Part shown: positions 53,123-61,134 of the stretch, piece by piece
Layout of the letters: every line of letters begins with the position of its first letter
Numbering within the stretch: the stretch's first letter is position 1
Assembly: GCF_004916905.1 (NCBI RefSeq)
Contig: NZ_SDLV01000018.1
Coordinates: 78,983 to 142,982 of the forward strand
Origin: Chryseobacterium candidae
GTDB taxonomy: Bacteria > Bacteroidota > Bacteroidia > Flavobacteriales > Weeksellaceae
Length of the DNA: 64,000 nt
Direction of reading: 5' to 3'
Position numbers and translations under genes: made by a program
The notes under the pieces: model-generated
Told to the model about the DNA's origin: nothing
Seen by the model: the letters and a program-made list of their open reading frames with translations, nothing else
Database searches by the model: none

Positions 53123-53260
53123 CTATTTTACCGTTTTATGAAGTGCAATTCTGTTTCCTTCTGATTCTTCAAATTCTGCTACTGCAAAAACACATTTTTT
53201 GTCTGCTTTTTTAGGTATGATAACAGTCAGTAGATTATTTCCTGAATCTAAAATAGAATT
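53123..53260 (-). pseudogene. gene remnant, C-terminal fragment
   Basis: A 45-residue frame without a start codon: NSILDSGNNLLTVIIPKKAD and then VFAVAEFEESEGNRIALHKT. Strand-loop-strand pattern with the ending EGNRIALH is like the C-terminus of VOC (glyoxalase) proteins, but this is weak. It lies between the hypothetical gene and the TetR operator and appears to be a relic. Confidence 0.35.
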
Positions 53261-53273
53261 TTATCTCAATTAT

Positions 53274-53301
53274 AAAAAATAGATAGACCTATCTATTTTT
53301 T
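53274..53301. promoter_or_regulatory. palindromic operator of the TetR-type regulator
   Basis: Perfect inverted repeat with 13-base arms, AAAAAATAGATAG and its complement, separated by AC. It lies immediately upstream of the promoter element 53305-53312, where a bound repressor would block RNA polymerase. The core AATAGATA...TATCTAT recurs before the MFS gene. Confidence 0.75.
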
Positions 53302-53304
53302 ATT

Positions 53305-53312
53305 TACATTTG
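53305..53312 (+). promoter_or_regulatory. TAnnTTTG promoter element, TetR gene
   Basis: TACATTTG 14 bases before the ATG at 53327. Confidence 0.5.
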
Positions 53313-53326
53313 TAAAAATTTTTACG

Positions 53327-53890
53327 ATGAAAAAAGAAAAAGTGCGCGAAAGAATTATCAGGGTTGCTTCAGATCTGTTTTACAGACAAGGGTATAATTC
53401 TACGGGAATCAATCAGATTATTGCTGAAGCTGATATCGCCATTGGTTCTTTGTATAATCACTTTTCATCTAAAAATGATCTTCTTCAGGCTTATCTTGTC
53501 AAAGAGGAACTTAGCTGGTTTGAAGGGTTTGAAAACAGCACCTCTAAAATTTCAAACCCGAGAGAAAAACTTTTGGGGCTTATTGATTACAGAAAAAAAT
53601 TGCAGCAGACCTCAAAGTTTGCAGGGTGCCACTTCATTAAAATTGTGTCCGAAATAGGAGAAGGTAATCCTTCCGTTTCAGCTTTTGCTAAACAGCATAA
53701 AGAAAAGCAAAAAGAGATGATTAGAACACTCGTTAATGAATATGCAGTTCAAGTGCAGAAGATAGATTCTGATTTAATAGCAGAAAATATTTTCCTTTTA
53801 ATAGAGGGAGCAGTTGTTACATCCACGATCAATAGACAAAATGATGCTTTTGACCAGGTGAAAAAAATTGTTCAGGGTTTATTGCCTTAA
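53327..53890 (+). CDS. TetR/AcrR family transcriptional regulator
   Basis: 187 residues. N-terminal HTH (RERIIRVASDLFYRQGYNSTGINQIIAEADIAIGSLYNHFSSKNDLLQAYL) and a C-terminal helical ligand-binding/dimerisation domain. A clear palindrome lies before its promoter and a related one before the MFS gene 41 bases downstream, so it is probably an autorepressor that also represses the transporter and is released by an exported compound (inference). Confidence 0.93.
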   Translation: MKKEKVRERIIRVASDLFYRQGYNSTGINQIIAEADIAIGSLYNHFSSKNDLLQAYLVKEELSWFEGFENSTSKISNPREKLLGLIDYRKKLQQTSKFAGCHFIKIVSEIGEGNPSVSAFAKQHKEKQKEMIRTLVNEYAVQVQKIDSDLIAENIFLLIEGAVVTSTINRQNDAFDQVKKIVQGLLP

Positions 53891-53911
53891 CTTTTTTTTG
53901 ATACGTTAAAA

Positions 53912-53925
53912 ATAGATATATCTAT
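53912..53925. promoter_or_regulatory. second TetR operator, before the MFS gene
   Basis: Perfect 14-bp palindrome ATAGATATATCTAT, sharing ATAGATA/TATCTAT with the operator at 53274-53301 but without the spacer; 6 bases before the ATG at 53932. Confidence 0.6.
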
Positions 53926-53931
53926 ATAAAA

Positions 53932-55338
53932 ATGAAATATAAGTATTTGAAATTATTGGTGATATTGTTGGGTCTGTTGTTGACGATAATGGATATTTTT
54001 ATCATCAATGTGTCCATACCTTCGATACAAAGAGACCTTCATGCTTCTCATGGAGAAATGCAGTTTATGATTGCAGCTTATCTTATCGGTTTTGCTTCTT
54101 TACTGATTACCGGAGGAAGATTGGGAGATCTGTACGGAAGAAAAAAGATCTATATCACCGGATTATTAGCTTTCATGGTCAGTTCCATTGCGTGTGGGCT
54201 TTCTGCAGGTGCGGAGCAGCTGGTTATTTCAAGGTTTGTGCAGGGGATAAGCGCTGCTATGATGGCTCCGCAGGTACTTTCCATGATACAGATTCTGTTT
54301 CCTGATCATCAGAAACGTATCAAAGCGATGGGCTGGTATGGGATTACCATTGGAATAGGAACTGTTCTGGGGCAGTTTCTTGGAGGTTATTTTTCGTCTC
54401 TGACAATGATAGAAGAACCCTGGAGACTTATTTTCCTGATGAATATTCCTATATGTTTACCGGCTGTTTTCTTTACCCTGAAACTATTGGATGAGTCTAA
54501 AATTTCTGTACAGCAGTCTTTTAATGCCGGCGGTGTTTTAGTTCTTTCTGGAGGATTGTTCTGTGCTACTTATGCCCTTACTATGTCTGAGCATGAAGGG
54601 TTTAATTTCAAGAATGGGTTATTAATGATTATTTCAGCCGGAATTTTGTTCATTTTTATAAAAGATCAGAAGAAAAGAATCCACAATAAACGTTCTTATC
54701 TGATTGATTTTGAACTGTTCCGTTTTACAAACTTTAACCTGGGGATTGTAGCGGTTTCCTTCTTTTTTATCATGCTGGACTCTTATTTTTATATTCTGTC
54801 TCTCTTTTTTCAAAATGGATTAAAGATCAGTCCTTTAGATGCAGGTGAGATTATAGTTTTTCAGGGATTGGGTTTTATTTTGGCTTCCGTTCTTTCAGTA
54901 AAGCTGATTTTAAGATATGGCAAAAAAGCCCTGATAGCAGGACTTTTCTTTATTATTGTAGTTCTTGTCTTTCAGTTGTTTTTATTCAGAATGGAGACTG
55001 GCTTTCCGGTTTTCTGTCTGCTGTTATTTTTGCATGGACTGGGAATAGGATCTGTCATACCATCGCTGGCTACTATTGCTTTGTCGGGAATGTCTGAAAA
55101 GCTGATCGGGAATGCATCCGGTGTTTATAATACTTTTCAGCAGATTGCAGCCATTATCGGAATAGTTGCTGTAGGTAGTATTTTTTATTATTTTCTTGGA
55201 GAAAAACCTGTTGTAAAGCATTATAACAATGCTTTCTCTGTTGCTCTGCTGATTAATATTTTCTGTCTGATTTTTGTAATGATCTGTATTTTTAAAGTTC
55301 CGGATCATGTTCTTCCTGAAACGAGGCATAAAAAATAA
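53932..55338 (+). CDS. MFS efflux transporter, DHA2 type
   Basis: 468 residues with about 14 hydrophobic helices, the DHA2 drug:H+ antiporter layout. Motif A is GGRLGDLYGRKKIYITG between helices 2 and 3, and motif C-like GIGTVLGQFLGGYF lies in helix 5. Helix 1 holds the conserved Asp (LLLTIMDIFIINVS). It probably exports a toxic compound. In an operon-like pair with the TetR regulator and preceded by a second operator. Confidence 0.92.
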   Translation: MKYKYLKLLVILLGLLLTIMDIFIINVSIPSIQRDLHASHGEMQFMIAAYLIGFASLLITGGRLGDLYGRKKIYITGLLAFMVSSIACGLSAGAEQLVISRFVQGISAAMMAPQVLSMIQILFPDHQKRIKAMGWYGITIGIGTVLGQFLGGYFSSLTMIEEPWRLIFLMNIPICLPAVFFTLKLLDESKISVQQSFNAGGVLVLSGGLFCATYALTMSEHEGFNFKNGLLMIISAGILFIFIKDQKKRIHNKRSYLIDFELFRFTNFNLGIVAVSFFFIMLDSYFYILSLFFQNGLKISPLDAGEIIVFQGLGFILASVLSVKLILRYGKKALIAGLFFIIVVLVFQLFLFRMETGFPVFCLLLFLHGLGIGSVIPSLATIALSGMSEKLIGNASGVYNTFQQIAAIIGIVAVGSIFYYFLGEKPVVKHYNNAFSVALLINIFCLIFVMICIFKVPDHVLPETRHKK

Positions 55339-55347
55339 ATACTGCTT

Positions 55348-56451
55348 TTATTGTTTTTTTGATGAGGTTTTAATTTCATTTAAAGTGGCTTTTGCCATAT
55401 TTCTGGTTATTTCAGTAGGAGAGTGGCAGTCACAGTTGCTGAGGCCAATTACGTAGATATTTTCACTGGGAATGTAAATACCCATGCTTTTAAATCCAAA
55501 GACACTTCCACCATGCTCGCGGTCAGAAATTCCATTGATTTCTTTCAAATGCCATCCGTATCCGTAAGTAAATTCTTCACCATTATTCAGTTTATATTTC
55601 TGAAAAGCTTTTTGAGTTTCTGTTGAATCCAGCAATAGATTTTGCTGTAAAGCCTGCTGCCATTTCAGCATATCATCTGCCGTAGACATCAATGAACCGG
55701 AAGAAAACGGAATGCTGAAACTGATAACGGTTTTATTTACAAATCCCTGTTCTTTTTTGTGTTAGCCATATGCTCTTTGAGGAATAACTTTTCTGTCGGA
55801 AGCGTAATAGGAATGATTCATTCCTGCCTTATCAAAAATATTTTTCTTAATAAAATCTTCATAAGTGATCCCCGAAACAAGTTCGATAATATATCCCAAA
55901 ACAACGTAGCCGGAATTGTTGTAATCAAATTTTTCTCCCGGAGCGAAATCTACAGGTTCGTTTTTGAAAAAATTGACCATCTCTTCAGGTTTCATCTCTT
56001 TTTGAGCGATGGAAGAGAGTGATTTTATTTTCGTAAAATCTTTTATTCCGGAAGTATGCGTCAGAAGATGATGAATAGTGATTTTATCTCCGTTAGGATA
56101 ATCTTTGATGTATTGGGAAACAGGATTATTAACATTGAGTTTCCCTTGCTGCTCGAGCATCAGAATGGCTATGGCAGTAAACTGTTTGGTCATAGAACCG
56201 ATCTGGAAAACATTGTCCGGAGTCATATTCACATTGAGTTCAAGATTGGCTTTACCAAATGCTTTCCGGTACAGGTTTTTTCCGTTTTGAGTGATCAGAA
56301 ATACACCTCCCGGTTCATTTTTATTTCCGAATTCAGTTTGAATAATACTGTCAATTTTCTTTTCATATCCTTTTGATTGTAACTGAGCATCCATCGTATT
56401 GTTTAAAAATGGAAGCAAAGCAAGAGTGGTTATCAGTTTTTTAATAATCAT
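55348..56451 (-). pseudogene. serine hydrolase (beta-lactamase-fold, class C/ClpB-esterase type) broken by one stop codon
   Basis: Two parts in one frame. The first encodes a signal peptide and residues up to RKVIPQRAYG, then TAA at 55762-55764; the same frame continues HKKEQGFVNKTVIS ... MSTADDMLKW to the C-terminus. The whole would be about 367 residues. The catalytic motifs are intact: SxxK in IGSMTKQF, YxN in DYNNSGY, and HGG in REHGGSVFGF. A one-base change from a Tyr codon (TAT/TAC) explains the stop. Periplasmic enzyme originally, substrate unknown. Recent inactivation or a sequencing error. Confidence 0.85.
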
Positions 56452-56470
56452 ATCGATGTAATTTGTTATA

Positions 56471-56478
56471 CAAAGATA
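56471..56478 (-). promoter_or_regulatory. TAnnTTTG promoter element, serine hydrolase gene
   Basis: TATCTTTG on the - strand, 19 bases before the ATG at 56451. Confidence 0.45.
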
Positions 56479-56553
56479 TAAAACATTTTTATTACTATGT
56501 TATACAATATAGGTGATTGTTTTTTTATTTTAAAATGTTGATATTCTATAAAA

Positions 56554-57015
56554 TTATTTGGAAACAGAAATGACTAACATCATAGGTCTGCGGAGTTCTT
56601 CTTTCATCTCACGAATTTCTTTCAACATGTCCGGAGTTGACTTTGGCTCGATGATTTCTCTGATTTTGAAACCGTGCTTTAATAATGTATTTAAATAAGA
56701 AGTTAGAGTACGGTGGTATTGGGTCACATTTTCACCCAAAAAAATATTGTTTCTTTTTCTTTCTGTAAAATATCGGTCTACGGTCCAGCAGATTTTTTCA
56801 CCATTTGTATCATACATCCAGTCCTGACCGCCTTCCGCAGTAAATACAGGATGCTCTACTGAAAATACAAAAGATCCGCCGGGAGTAAGCCATGTATAGA
56901 TGTGCTGAGCAATAACATCGAATGATTCTATATAATGTAATGGGAGTGAGCTGAGTATTACATCAAATTTTTCTGCAGGATAATCAACATCTTCCAGAGC
57001 TTTTCTTTCATAGCT
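56554..57015 (-). pseudogene. class I SAM-dependent methyltransferase, 5'-truncated
   Basis: Open frame of 153 residues with no start at its beginning and a TGA directly before it. It reads SYERKALEDVDYPAEKFDVI, then LTPGGSFVFSVEHPVFTAEG, QDWMYDTNGEK and LRRPMMLVISVSK, matching the C-terminal two thirds of a known family of about 240 residues. The N-terminal part with the SAM-binding GxGxG motif is missing: upstream is the terminator of the SRPBCC operon. An ATG at 56817 could give only an 87-residue stub. Confidence 0.85.
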
Positions 57016-57104
57016 TCAAAAATTGAGGTTCTTTGAACTCAGCCATTCAGACTTTGAAAAGTAAATGTACAATATTATTGGAATTCAGGGTTTTCTAATC
57101 ACTG

Positions 57105-57139
57105 AAAAAGTAAAAGCTGAATCTAAAAGATCCAGCTTT
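57105..57139 (-). terminator. rho-independent terminator of the ArsR-SRPBCC operon
   Basis: AAAGCTGAATC / GATCCAGCTTT stem (57113-57123, 57129-57139, one mismatch), T-rich tract on the - strand, 26 bases after the last SRPBCC stop. Confidence 0.75.
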
Positions 57140-57164
57140 ATATCAATCCTCATGGGAGAATTTT

Positions 57165-57578
57165 TTAATTCGATTCTGTGTATTTTTTGAAATTATCGAG
57201 AATGGCCTGCCATCCTGCTTTCTGCATTTCTTCAGGGTTCTGGTTTTCCGGATCGAAAGCTACATCTACATGGGTCTGACCCTCTTTTTCTTTAAAATCA
57301 ACCTGTACCTGTCTTCCGTCCGGCATAGTGTACTTAAAGCTTTCCCCATCTTTTATTTCGTCATATACAGCCTCAAAGTCGAAACCGAAGCTTCCATCTT
57401 TAGCTTCCATTCTTGCCGCATATTTTCCGCCTACTTTCATATCATTGGAAGCAGAAGGACACTGCCATGAAGGATCAGCAAAGTTCCATTGGGTGATGTT
57501 TTCGGGATTTGTGTAATAATTCCATACTTTTTTTGCATCTGCATTAATGGTAGCAGAAACTGTGATTTTTTGGCTCAT
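57165..57578 (-). CDS. SRPBCC (AHSA1-like) protein, second of the operon
   Basis: 137 residues, helix-grip fold. Opens with the family pattern SQKITVSATINADAKKVWNYYTNPENITQWNFADPSW and ends with the C-terminal helix WQAILDNFKKYTES. AHSA1-type proteins bind hydrophobic ligands or partner proteins. The ArsR-SRPBCC-SRPBCC arrangement is common in Bacteroidota. It starts 3 bases after the preceding gene. Confidence 0.9.
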   Translation of the reverse strand: MSQKITVSATINADAKKVWNYYTNPENITQWNFADPSWQCPSASNDMKVGGKYAARMEAKDGSFGFDFEAVYDEIKDGESFKYTMPDGRQVQVDFKEKEGQTHVDVAFDPENQNPEEMQKAGWQAILDNFKKYTESN

Positions 57579-57581
57579 TTT

Positions 57582-58085
57582 TTATGGGTTTAATGTGAGT
57601 AATAATTCGTCAAGTTTTTCCAATGTAGCTATCATTCCCTGTTCCATACCCATTTCGATAATGGTTTCCAGATCAGTTAAGGATTGATAGGTGACAATAG
57701 TTTCTACAAGGGTGTTTTCATTTTTATCCGTGAAAGTGACTACCCATTCTGCCTGAGGAAGGTCTGTGTTGATTTCTCCTTTTTCATTACAGAATGCATC
57801 GCTGGAAGTATAAGAATCAATGGAGTTGATCTTATGGTAGCTTACCCGGCCCCAATATTCTGTTCCATTGGGCTCTACCATAGCATAATGCCAGTGTCCG
57901 CCTTCACGGAATTCCATTGATTTTGTTTTTGTGGTCAGTGGTTTCGGGGCAAACCAGCGGTCCAGAAGTTCACTTTTTGTGTAGCAGTCCCATACCAATT
58001 GTCGGTTGGCCATAAACTCACGTCTGATCGTTAAGGTGTTCTTTTCTTTGTCTGCAAGAAAATCGAACTGAAGATGATGTTTCAT
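57582..58085 (-). CDS. SRPBCC (AHSA1-like) protein, first of the operon
   Basis: 167 residues. Family features: LTIRREFMANRQLVWDCYTKSELLDRWFAPKPLT, EFREGGHWHYAMVEPNGTEYWG and the helix EQGMIATLEKLDELLLTL. One AHSA1/CalC-like domain in the cytoplasm. It starts 28 bases after the ArsR stop. Confidence 0.9.
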   Translation of the reverse strand: MKHHLQFDFLADKEKNTLTIRREFMANRQLVWDCYTKSELLDRWFAPKPLTTKTKSMEFREGGHWHYAMVEPNGTEYWGRVSYHKINSIDSYTSSDAFCNEKGEINTDLPQAEWVVTFTDKNENTLVETIVTYQSLTDLETIIEMGMEQGMIATLEKLDELLLTLNP

Positions 58086-58113
58086 AATACTATTTTATAG
58101 TTTGGTTGTTGTA

Positions 58114-58440
58114 TTAAATTTTATTCTGCTGGCTTTTTAATGTGGCCAGTAAAGTATCAAGCTGCCCGAAACGGCTTTCCCAGATTTTTCTGAATTGTTC
58201 CAGCCAATGATCTATTTCTTTCATCTTATCAATTTCTAACAAGTAATAAATTTCCCTTCCCTGGTGATTTTGAGTCACCAATTCACATTCTGTCAGGATT
58301 TTAAGGTGTTTTGAAACAGCCTGTCTTGTGGTATCAAAATGCTCTGCAATGGCATTGGGTGTCATTGCCTGTACTGCGATCAGCGCAATAATGGCCCTGC
58401 GTGTGGGATCTGCTATTGCCTGGAAAATATCTCTTCTCAT
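58114..58440 (-). CDS. ArsR family winged-helix regulator
   Basis: 108 residues. Winged HTH with the usual opening DIFQAIADPTRRAIIALI and recognition helix TTRQAVSKHLKILTECELV, wing GREIYYLL, then the C-terminal helices FRKIWESRFGQLDTLL. No metal-binding Cys box, so it is of the SRPBCC-linked, non-metal subgroup. Its likely operator overlaps the promoter at 58474-58481. First gene of the operon. Confidence 0.93.
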   Translation of the reverse strand: MRRDIFQAIADPTRRAIIALIAVQAMTPNAIAEHFDTTRQAVSKHLKILTECELVTQNHQGREIYYLLEIDKMKEIDHWLEQFRKIWESRFGQLDTLLATLKSQQNKI

Positions 58441-58458
58441 AGATGATGATTTTTAAAT

Positions 58459-58490
58459 GAAACCATATGGTTGCAAATATATATGCAACT
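58459..58490. promoter_or_regulatory. ArsR-type operator with overlapping promoter
   Basis: Perfect palindrome AACCATATGGTT (58461-58472) next to a second inverted repeat GTTGCA-N8-TGCAAC (58470-58489). The second overlaps TATATTTG. ArsR regulators paired with SRPBCC proteins commonly bind GCAACC-type palindromes, so autoregulation is likely. Confidence 0.65.
58474..58481 (-). promoter_or_regulatory. TAnnTTTG promoter element, ArsR-SRPBCC operon
   Basis: TATATTTG on the - strand, 33 bases before the ATG at 58440. Confidence 0.55.
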
Positions 58491-58603
58491 TTTCGGTTTC
58501 GCAAGTTTTTATCATGAAAATTATAAATCAAAAATTAGAAAATAATAGATGGTGTTTGTTAATTGATTTTAAATCAGTTGTTTGTGTTGGTTTTGAGTAA
58601 GCT

Positions 58604-58804
58604 TTATCTTTTGTTTTCCCGCATTGCTTTTATTAGCCTGTCATTTCTTTTATCGGCTCTTGCATTATTTAAAGAAAGTACGGCCCAGATAGCAGCAGGA
58701 AGCCATCCGATCAGAGTGATCTGTAAAATCAGACATACGATTCCGGTGAGAACTTTTCCACGGACCATGAAAGATAAGAATGGGAGTAATATGGCTAGTA
58801 GCAT
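58604..58804 (-). CDS. YqaE/Pmp3-family small membrane protein
   Basis: 66 residues with two helices (LLAILLPFLSFMVRGKVLTG and LILQITLIGWLPAAIWAVLSL) and the basic tail RADKRNDRLIKAMRENKR. The helix pair with GWLPAAIWA matches YqaE/Pmp3 proteins, small membrane proteins linked with salt and membrane stress. Located between the ArsR operon and the TPR gene on the same strand. Confidence 0.85.
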   Translation of the reverse strand: MLLAILLPFLSFMVRGKVLTGIVCLILQITLIGWLPAAIWAVLSLNNARADKRNDRLIKAMRENKR

Positions 58805-58831
58805 GATTTTTTGTTTTTAATGAATTGATTT

Positions 58832-59215
58832 TTAACGGGACTCAGGATCAAAATAGGCTTTAAAAGTGAGAGGGTCTTCCGTTTTATCCTCCGCTTCTTC
58901 AAGATATTCCAAATACTCTTCCTGATGTTTTTCCATATAAACAAGAACAATGGCAAGATTTACAAAAAGATTTTTGTCTTTGGAACCTAAATCCAATGCC
59001 TTTTTTAAATACTCCAGAGCCATTTCATTTTCTCCCATATCAGAATAAATAGCACCAATATTGATTAAAGCTGAAGTATTTTCAGGTTCAATAAGTAAAA
59101 TTTCCTCTAATTCTTTCACTAAAAGCTCGTTCAAAGTGTCCCAATGGTCTTCATTTTCCCATCTTTTAGCCTGAAGTTTTTTTACGTTTTCTAATCTTGT
59201 TGTTATCGTGCTCAT
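58832..59215 (-). CDS. TPR-containing protein
   Basis: 127 residues with about two TPR helical repeats: ENTSALINIGAIYSDMGENEMALEYLKKALDLG and KDKNLFVNLAIVLVYMEKHQEEYLEYLEEA. Acidic and cytoplasmic, with no signal. A protein-protein interaction module of unknown partner. Own promoter element; upstream is the DUF1801 gene on the same strand. Confidence 0.85.
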   Translation of the reverse strand: MSTITTRLENVKKLQAKRWENEDHWDTLNELLVKELEEILLIEPENTSALINIGAIYSDMGENEMALEYLKKALDLGSKDKNLFVNLAIVLVYMEKHQEEYLEYLEEAEDKTEDPLTFKAYFDPESR

Positions 59216-59251
59216 TATTTAAAATTACAGAATGAATGCTTACTTAATGTG

Positions 59252-59259
59252 CAAATTTA
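59252..59259 (-). promoter_or_regulatory. TAnnTTTG promoter element, TPR gene
   Basis: TAAATTTG on the - strand, 36 bases before the ATG at 59215 and close to the DUF1801 stop (59265). Confidence 0.5.
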
Positions 59260-59264
59260 GCTTT

Positions 59265-59684
59265 TTACTCTTTAAGTCCATCCAGTATGGCAGCTTTCAG
59301 GATTTGAATATTGATATCTTTCAATGCTTTGAACTTAATACAATATCCAGTGACGCTGGCTTTACCTATTTTTTCTCCATAGGTTTTAGATAAATAAGTT
59401 TTATCACTGATATTCATGATATAAAGGGAAATACCTGTTGTATTGGCGCTCATTCCAATCTGATAAAAATCTCTTGTTTTTCCGCCAGCATACTGCATGG
59501 TATATGATCCATATCCGATATTGGGATTGGAAACTGTCTTGTTTTCGCTGTTTTTACCATCGCGGAACCACAGCTGGCAATCCGGCATGAGTTCGAGAAT
59601 GATTTGATGGAGTTCCTCCATATCATTACGTTTAACTTCCGGTTGGCTATTGATATAGTCCTGAATTTGTTCTTGGGTGGTCAT
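59265..59684 (-). CDS. DUF1801 (YdhG-like) domain protein
   Basis: 139 residues. N-terminal IQDYINSQPEVKRNDMEELHQIILELMPDCQLWF is the DUF1801 pattern; the centre NPNIGYGSYTMQYAGGKTRDFYQIGMS and the end TGYCIKFKALKDINIQILKAAI complete it. The domain is related to the SelR-like/iron chaperone Fra family. Cytoplasmic. Function unknown. Confidence 0.88.
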   Translation of the reverse strand: MTTQEQIQDYINSQPEVKRNDMEELHQIILELMPDCQLWFRDGKNSENKTVSNPNIGYGSYTMQYAGGKTRDFYQIGMSANTTGISLYIMNISDKTYLSKTYGEKIGKASVTGYCIKFKALKDINIQILKAAILDGLKE

Positions 59685-59765
59685 GTGAAATTTAGATGGT
59701 TTAATATTAACGAAGACTATTATTAATAATTAATCCTGCTCATCTTGAGTTCGGTAGACTGTTTT

Positions 59766-60833
59766 TTAGTTGGTAAAATGAAAAAAATTACTTTCATTGA
59801 TATTGATGCCATTTTCCCGTTTAACATACCATTCTACAAATTTATTATATTCAGCTTCATTTTTTTGAAGCCAGTTTGAGAACTCTTCCTGAGCTCCCAT
59901 TTGAAATAAATAATGATTGTAGGCATCAAAAATATTTTTTTTAGACATTAAATCCTGATAGTCGAAAAGTATATTGGGATAATCTTTGTTATCACTTTTG
60001 AAATATGATTTTAAAAATTCTTGTCTTATTTTGGATAATGCATCCAGATTGAACTCTTCTGCCTTGGAATTTAATAATCCATAAATAAACCATTTTCCAA
60101 ACATTAAACATAGAGGAAGGCTTTTATCTGTTGGAGTCATTTTCATTTGTTTGCAAAGACTCAATTCTTTCATATGCCCGTTTTCAAATACGATCGAGTT
60201 TTTATAAGTATCAAATAAATTTTTACTCATTTCTTTGGTTCTGTCAGTATTTCTTTCGAGGTTGAGAAAGATTTCTCCATAAATTAAACCAGGAACTTTA
60301 TCATCAGAATTAAGATAAAGATTAGCAATTCTATAATAATTTGAAGCATATTCTGGATCAACCGAAATTCCTTTTTGATAAGATGCAGCTGCCTTATTAT
60401 ATTCTTTGTCTAATTCATAAACAACTCCCTTTTCGAGATATAACAATCCTTTTTTGGGAAATTTGTTAATTCCCGTTTCATATATTTCTATTGCTTTTTG
60501 ACGATTGTTAAGATAGTCATAGGCGTTTCCCCAAAGTGAATAAAGCTGAACATTTACATCTTTATAGTTTTGCAATTTCTCCGCAATTTCAATTGCTTTT
60601 TTATAATCCTTTTTTAAATAATAAGCGTATGCAATTTCGTAAGGATAATTAAAGTTTTCGGGATCTAATTTCTGACTTTCTTCAAGCAATATAATACTTT
60701 CTTCAATTTTCCCGTCATCCATTAGTTTAATCGCTTCATTACCTTTTTGTAAGGCAATTTCCTTATTGTTTTGAGCAAAAGATAAATTACTTAAGAGAAC
60801 AGTTAAAATTAAAATCTTGAATTTATTTTTCAT
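59766..60833 (-). CDS. exported TPR protein
   Basis: 355 residues from the ATG at 60833 (MKNKFKILILTVLLSNLSFAQ, signal peptide). An in-frame ATG four codons earlier (60845) would spoil the signal. At least four TPR units occupy residues 25-190 (for example PENFNYPYEIAYAYYLKKDYKKAIEIAEKL and GLLYLEKGVVYELDKEYNKAAASYQKGISVDPEYA). The C-terminal half has no recognised domain. Probably periplasmic scaffold. Confidence 0.85.
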   Translation of the reverse strand: MKNKFKILILTVLLSNLSFAQNNKEIALQKGNEAIKLMDDGKIEESIILLEESQKLDPENFNYPYEIAYAYYLKKDYKKAIEIAEKLQNYKDVNVQLYSLWGNAYDYLNNRQKAIEIYETGINKFPKKGLLYLEKGVVYELDKEYNKAAASYQKGISVDPEYASNYYRIANLYLNSDDKVPGLIYGEIFLNLERNTDRTKEMSKNLFDTYKNSIVFENGHMKELSLCKQMKMTPTDKSLPLCLMFGKWFIYGLLNSKAEEFNLDALSKIRQEFLKSYFKSDNKDYPNILFDYQDLMSKKNIFDAYNHYLFQMGAQEEFSNWLQKNEAEYNKFVEWYVKRENGININESNFFHFTN

Positions 60834-61061
60834 TGAATAACTCATTTTTATAAGAGATAAAATTAAATTTTAATTCATCTGTTTTCTTCGTAAGCTAAGA
60901 GATGAATCGAAATTAATAATGTTTTCATGGATTTTTTGTTTGAATTATATTTCTTCCAATAATTTTAATGGAAATTGTATCATAAGACCGGTATCAAATT
61001 TAATAGAAAAAAAGATAAAATGATCTCCATATATAAGATATTTTGGACACTAAAAATTGAA

Positions 61062-61096
61062 AAACAAAAAAGAACAGCAATCACTGTTCTTTTTAT
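61062..61096 (-). terminator. rho-independent terminator of the M3 peptidase gene
   Basis: AAAAAGAACAG / CTGTTCTTTTT stem (61067-61077, 61084-61094) with a six-base loop and a T run on the - strand, about 40 bases after the stop. Confidence 0.88.
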
Positions 61097-61134
61097 ATTG
61101 TATTTTCCTGATCTGTTCAATCAGTTTTTATTGA

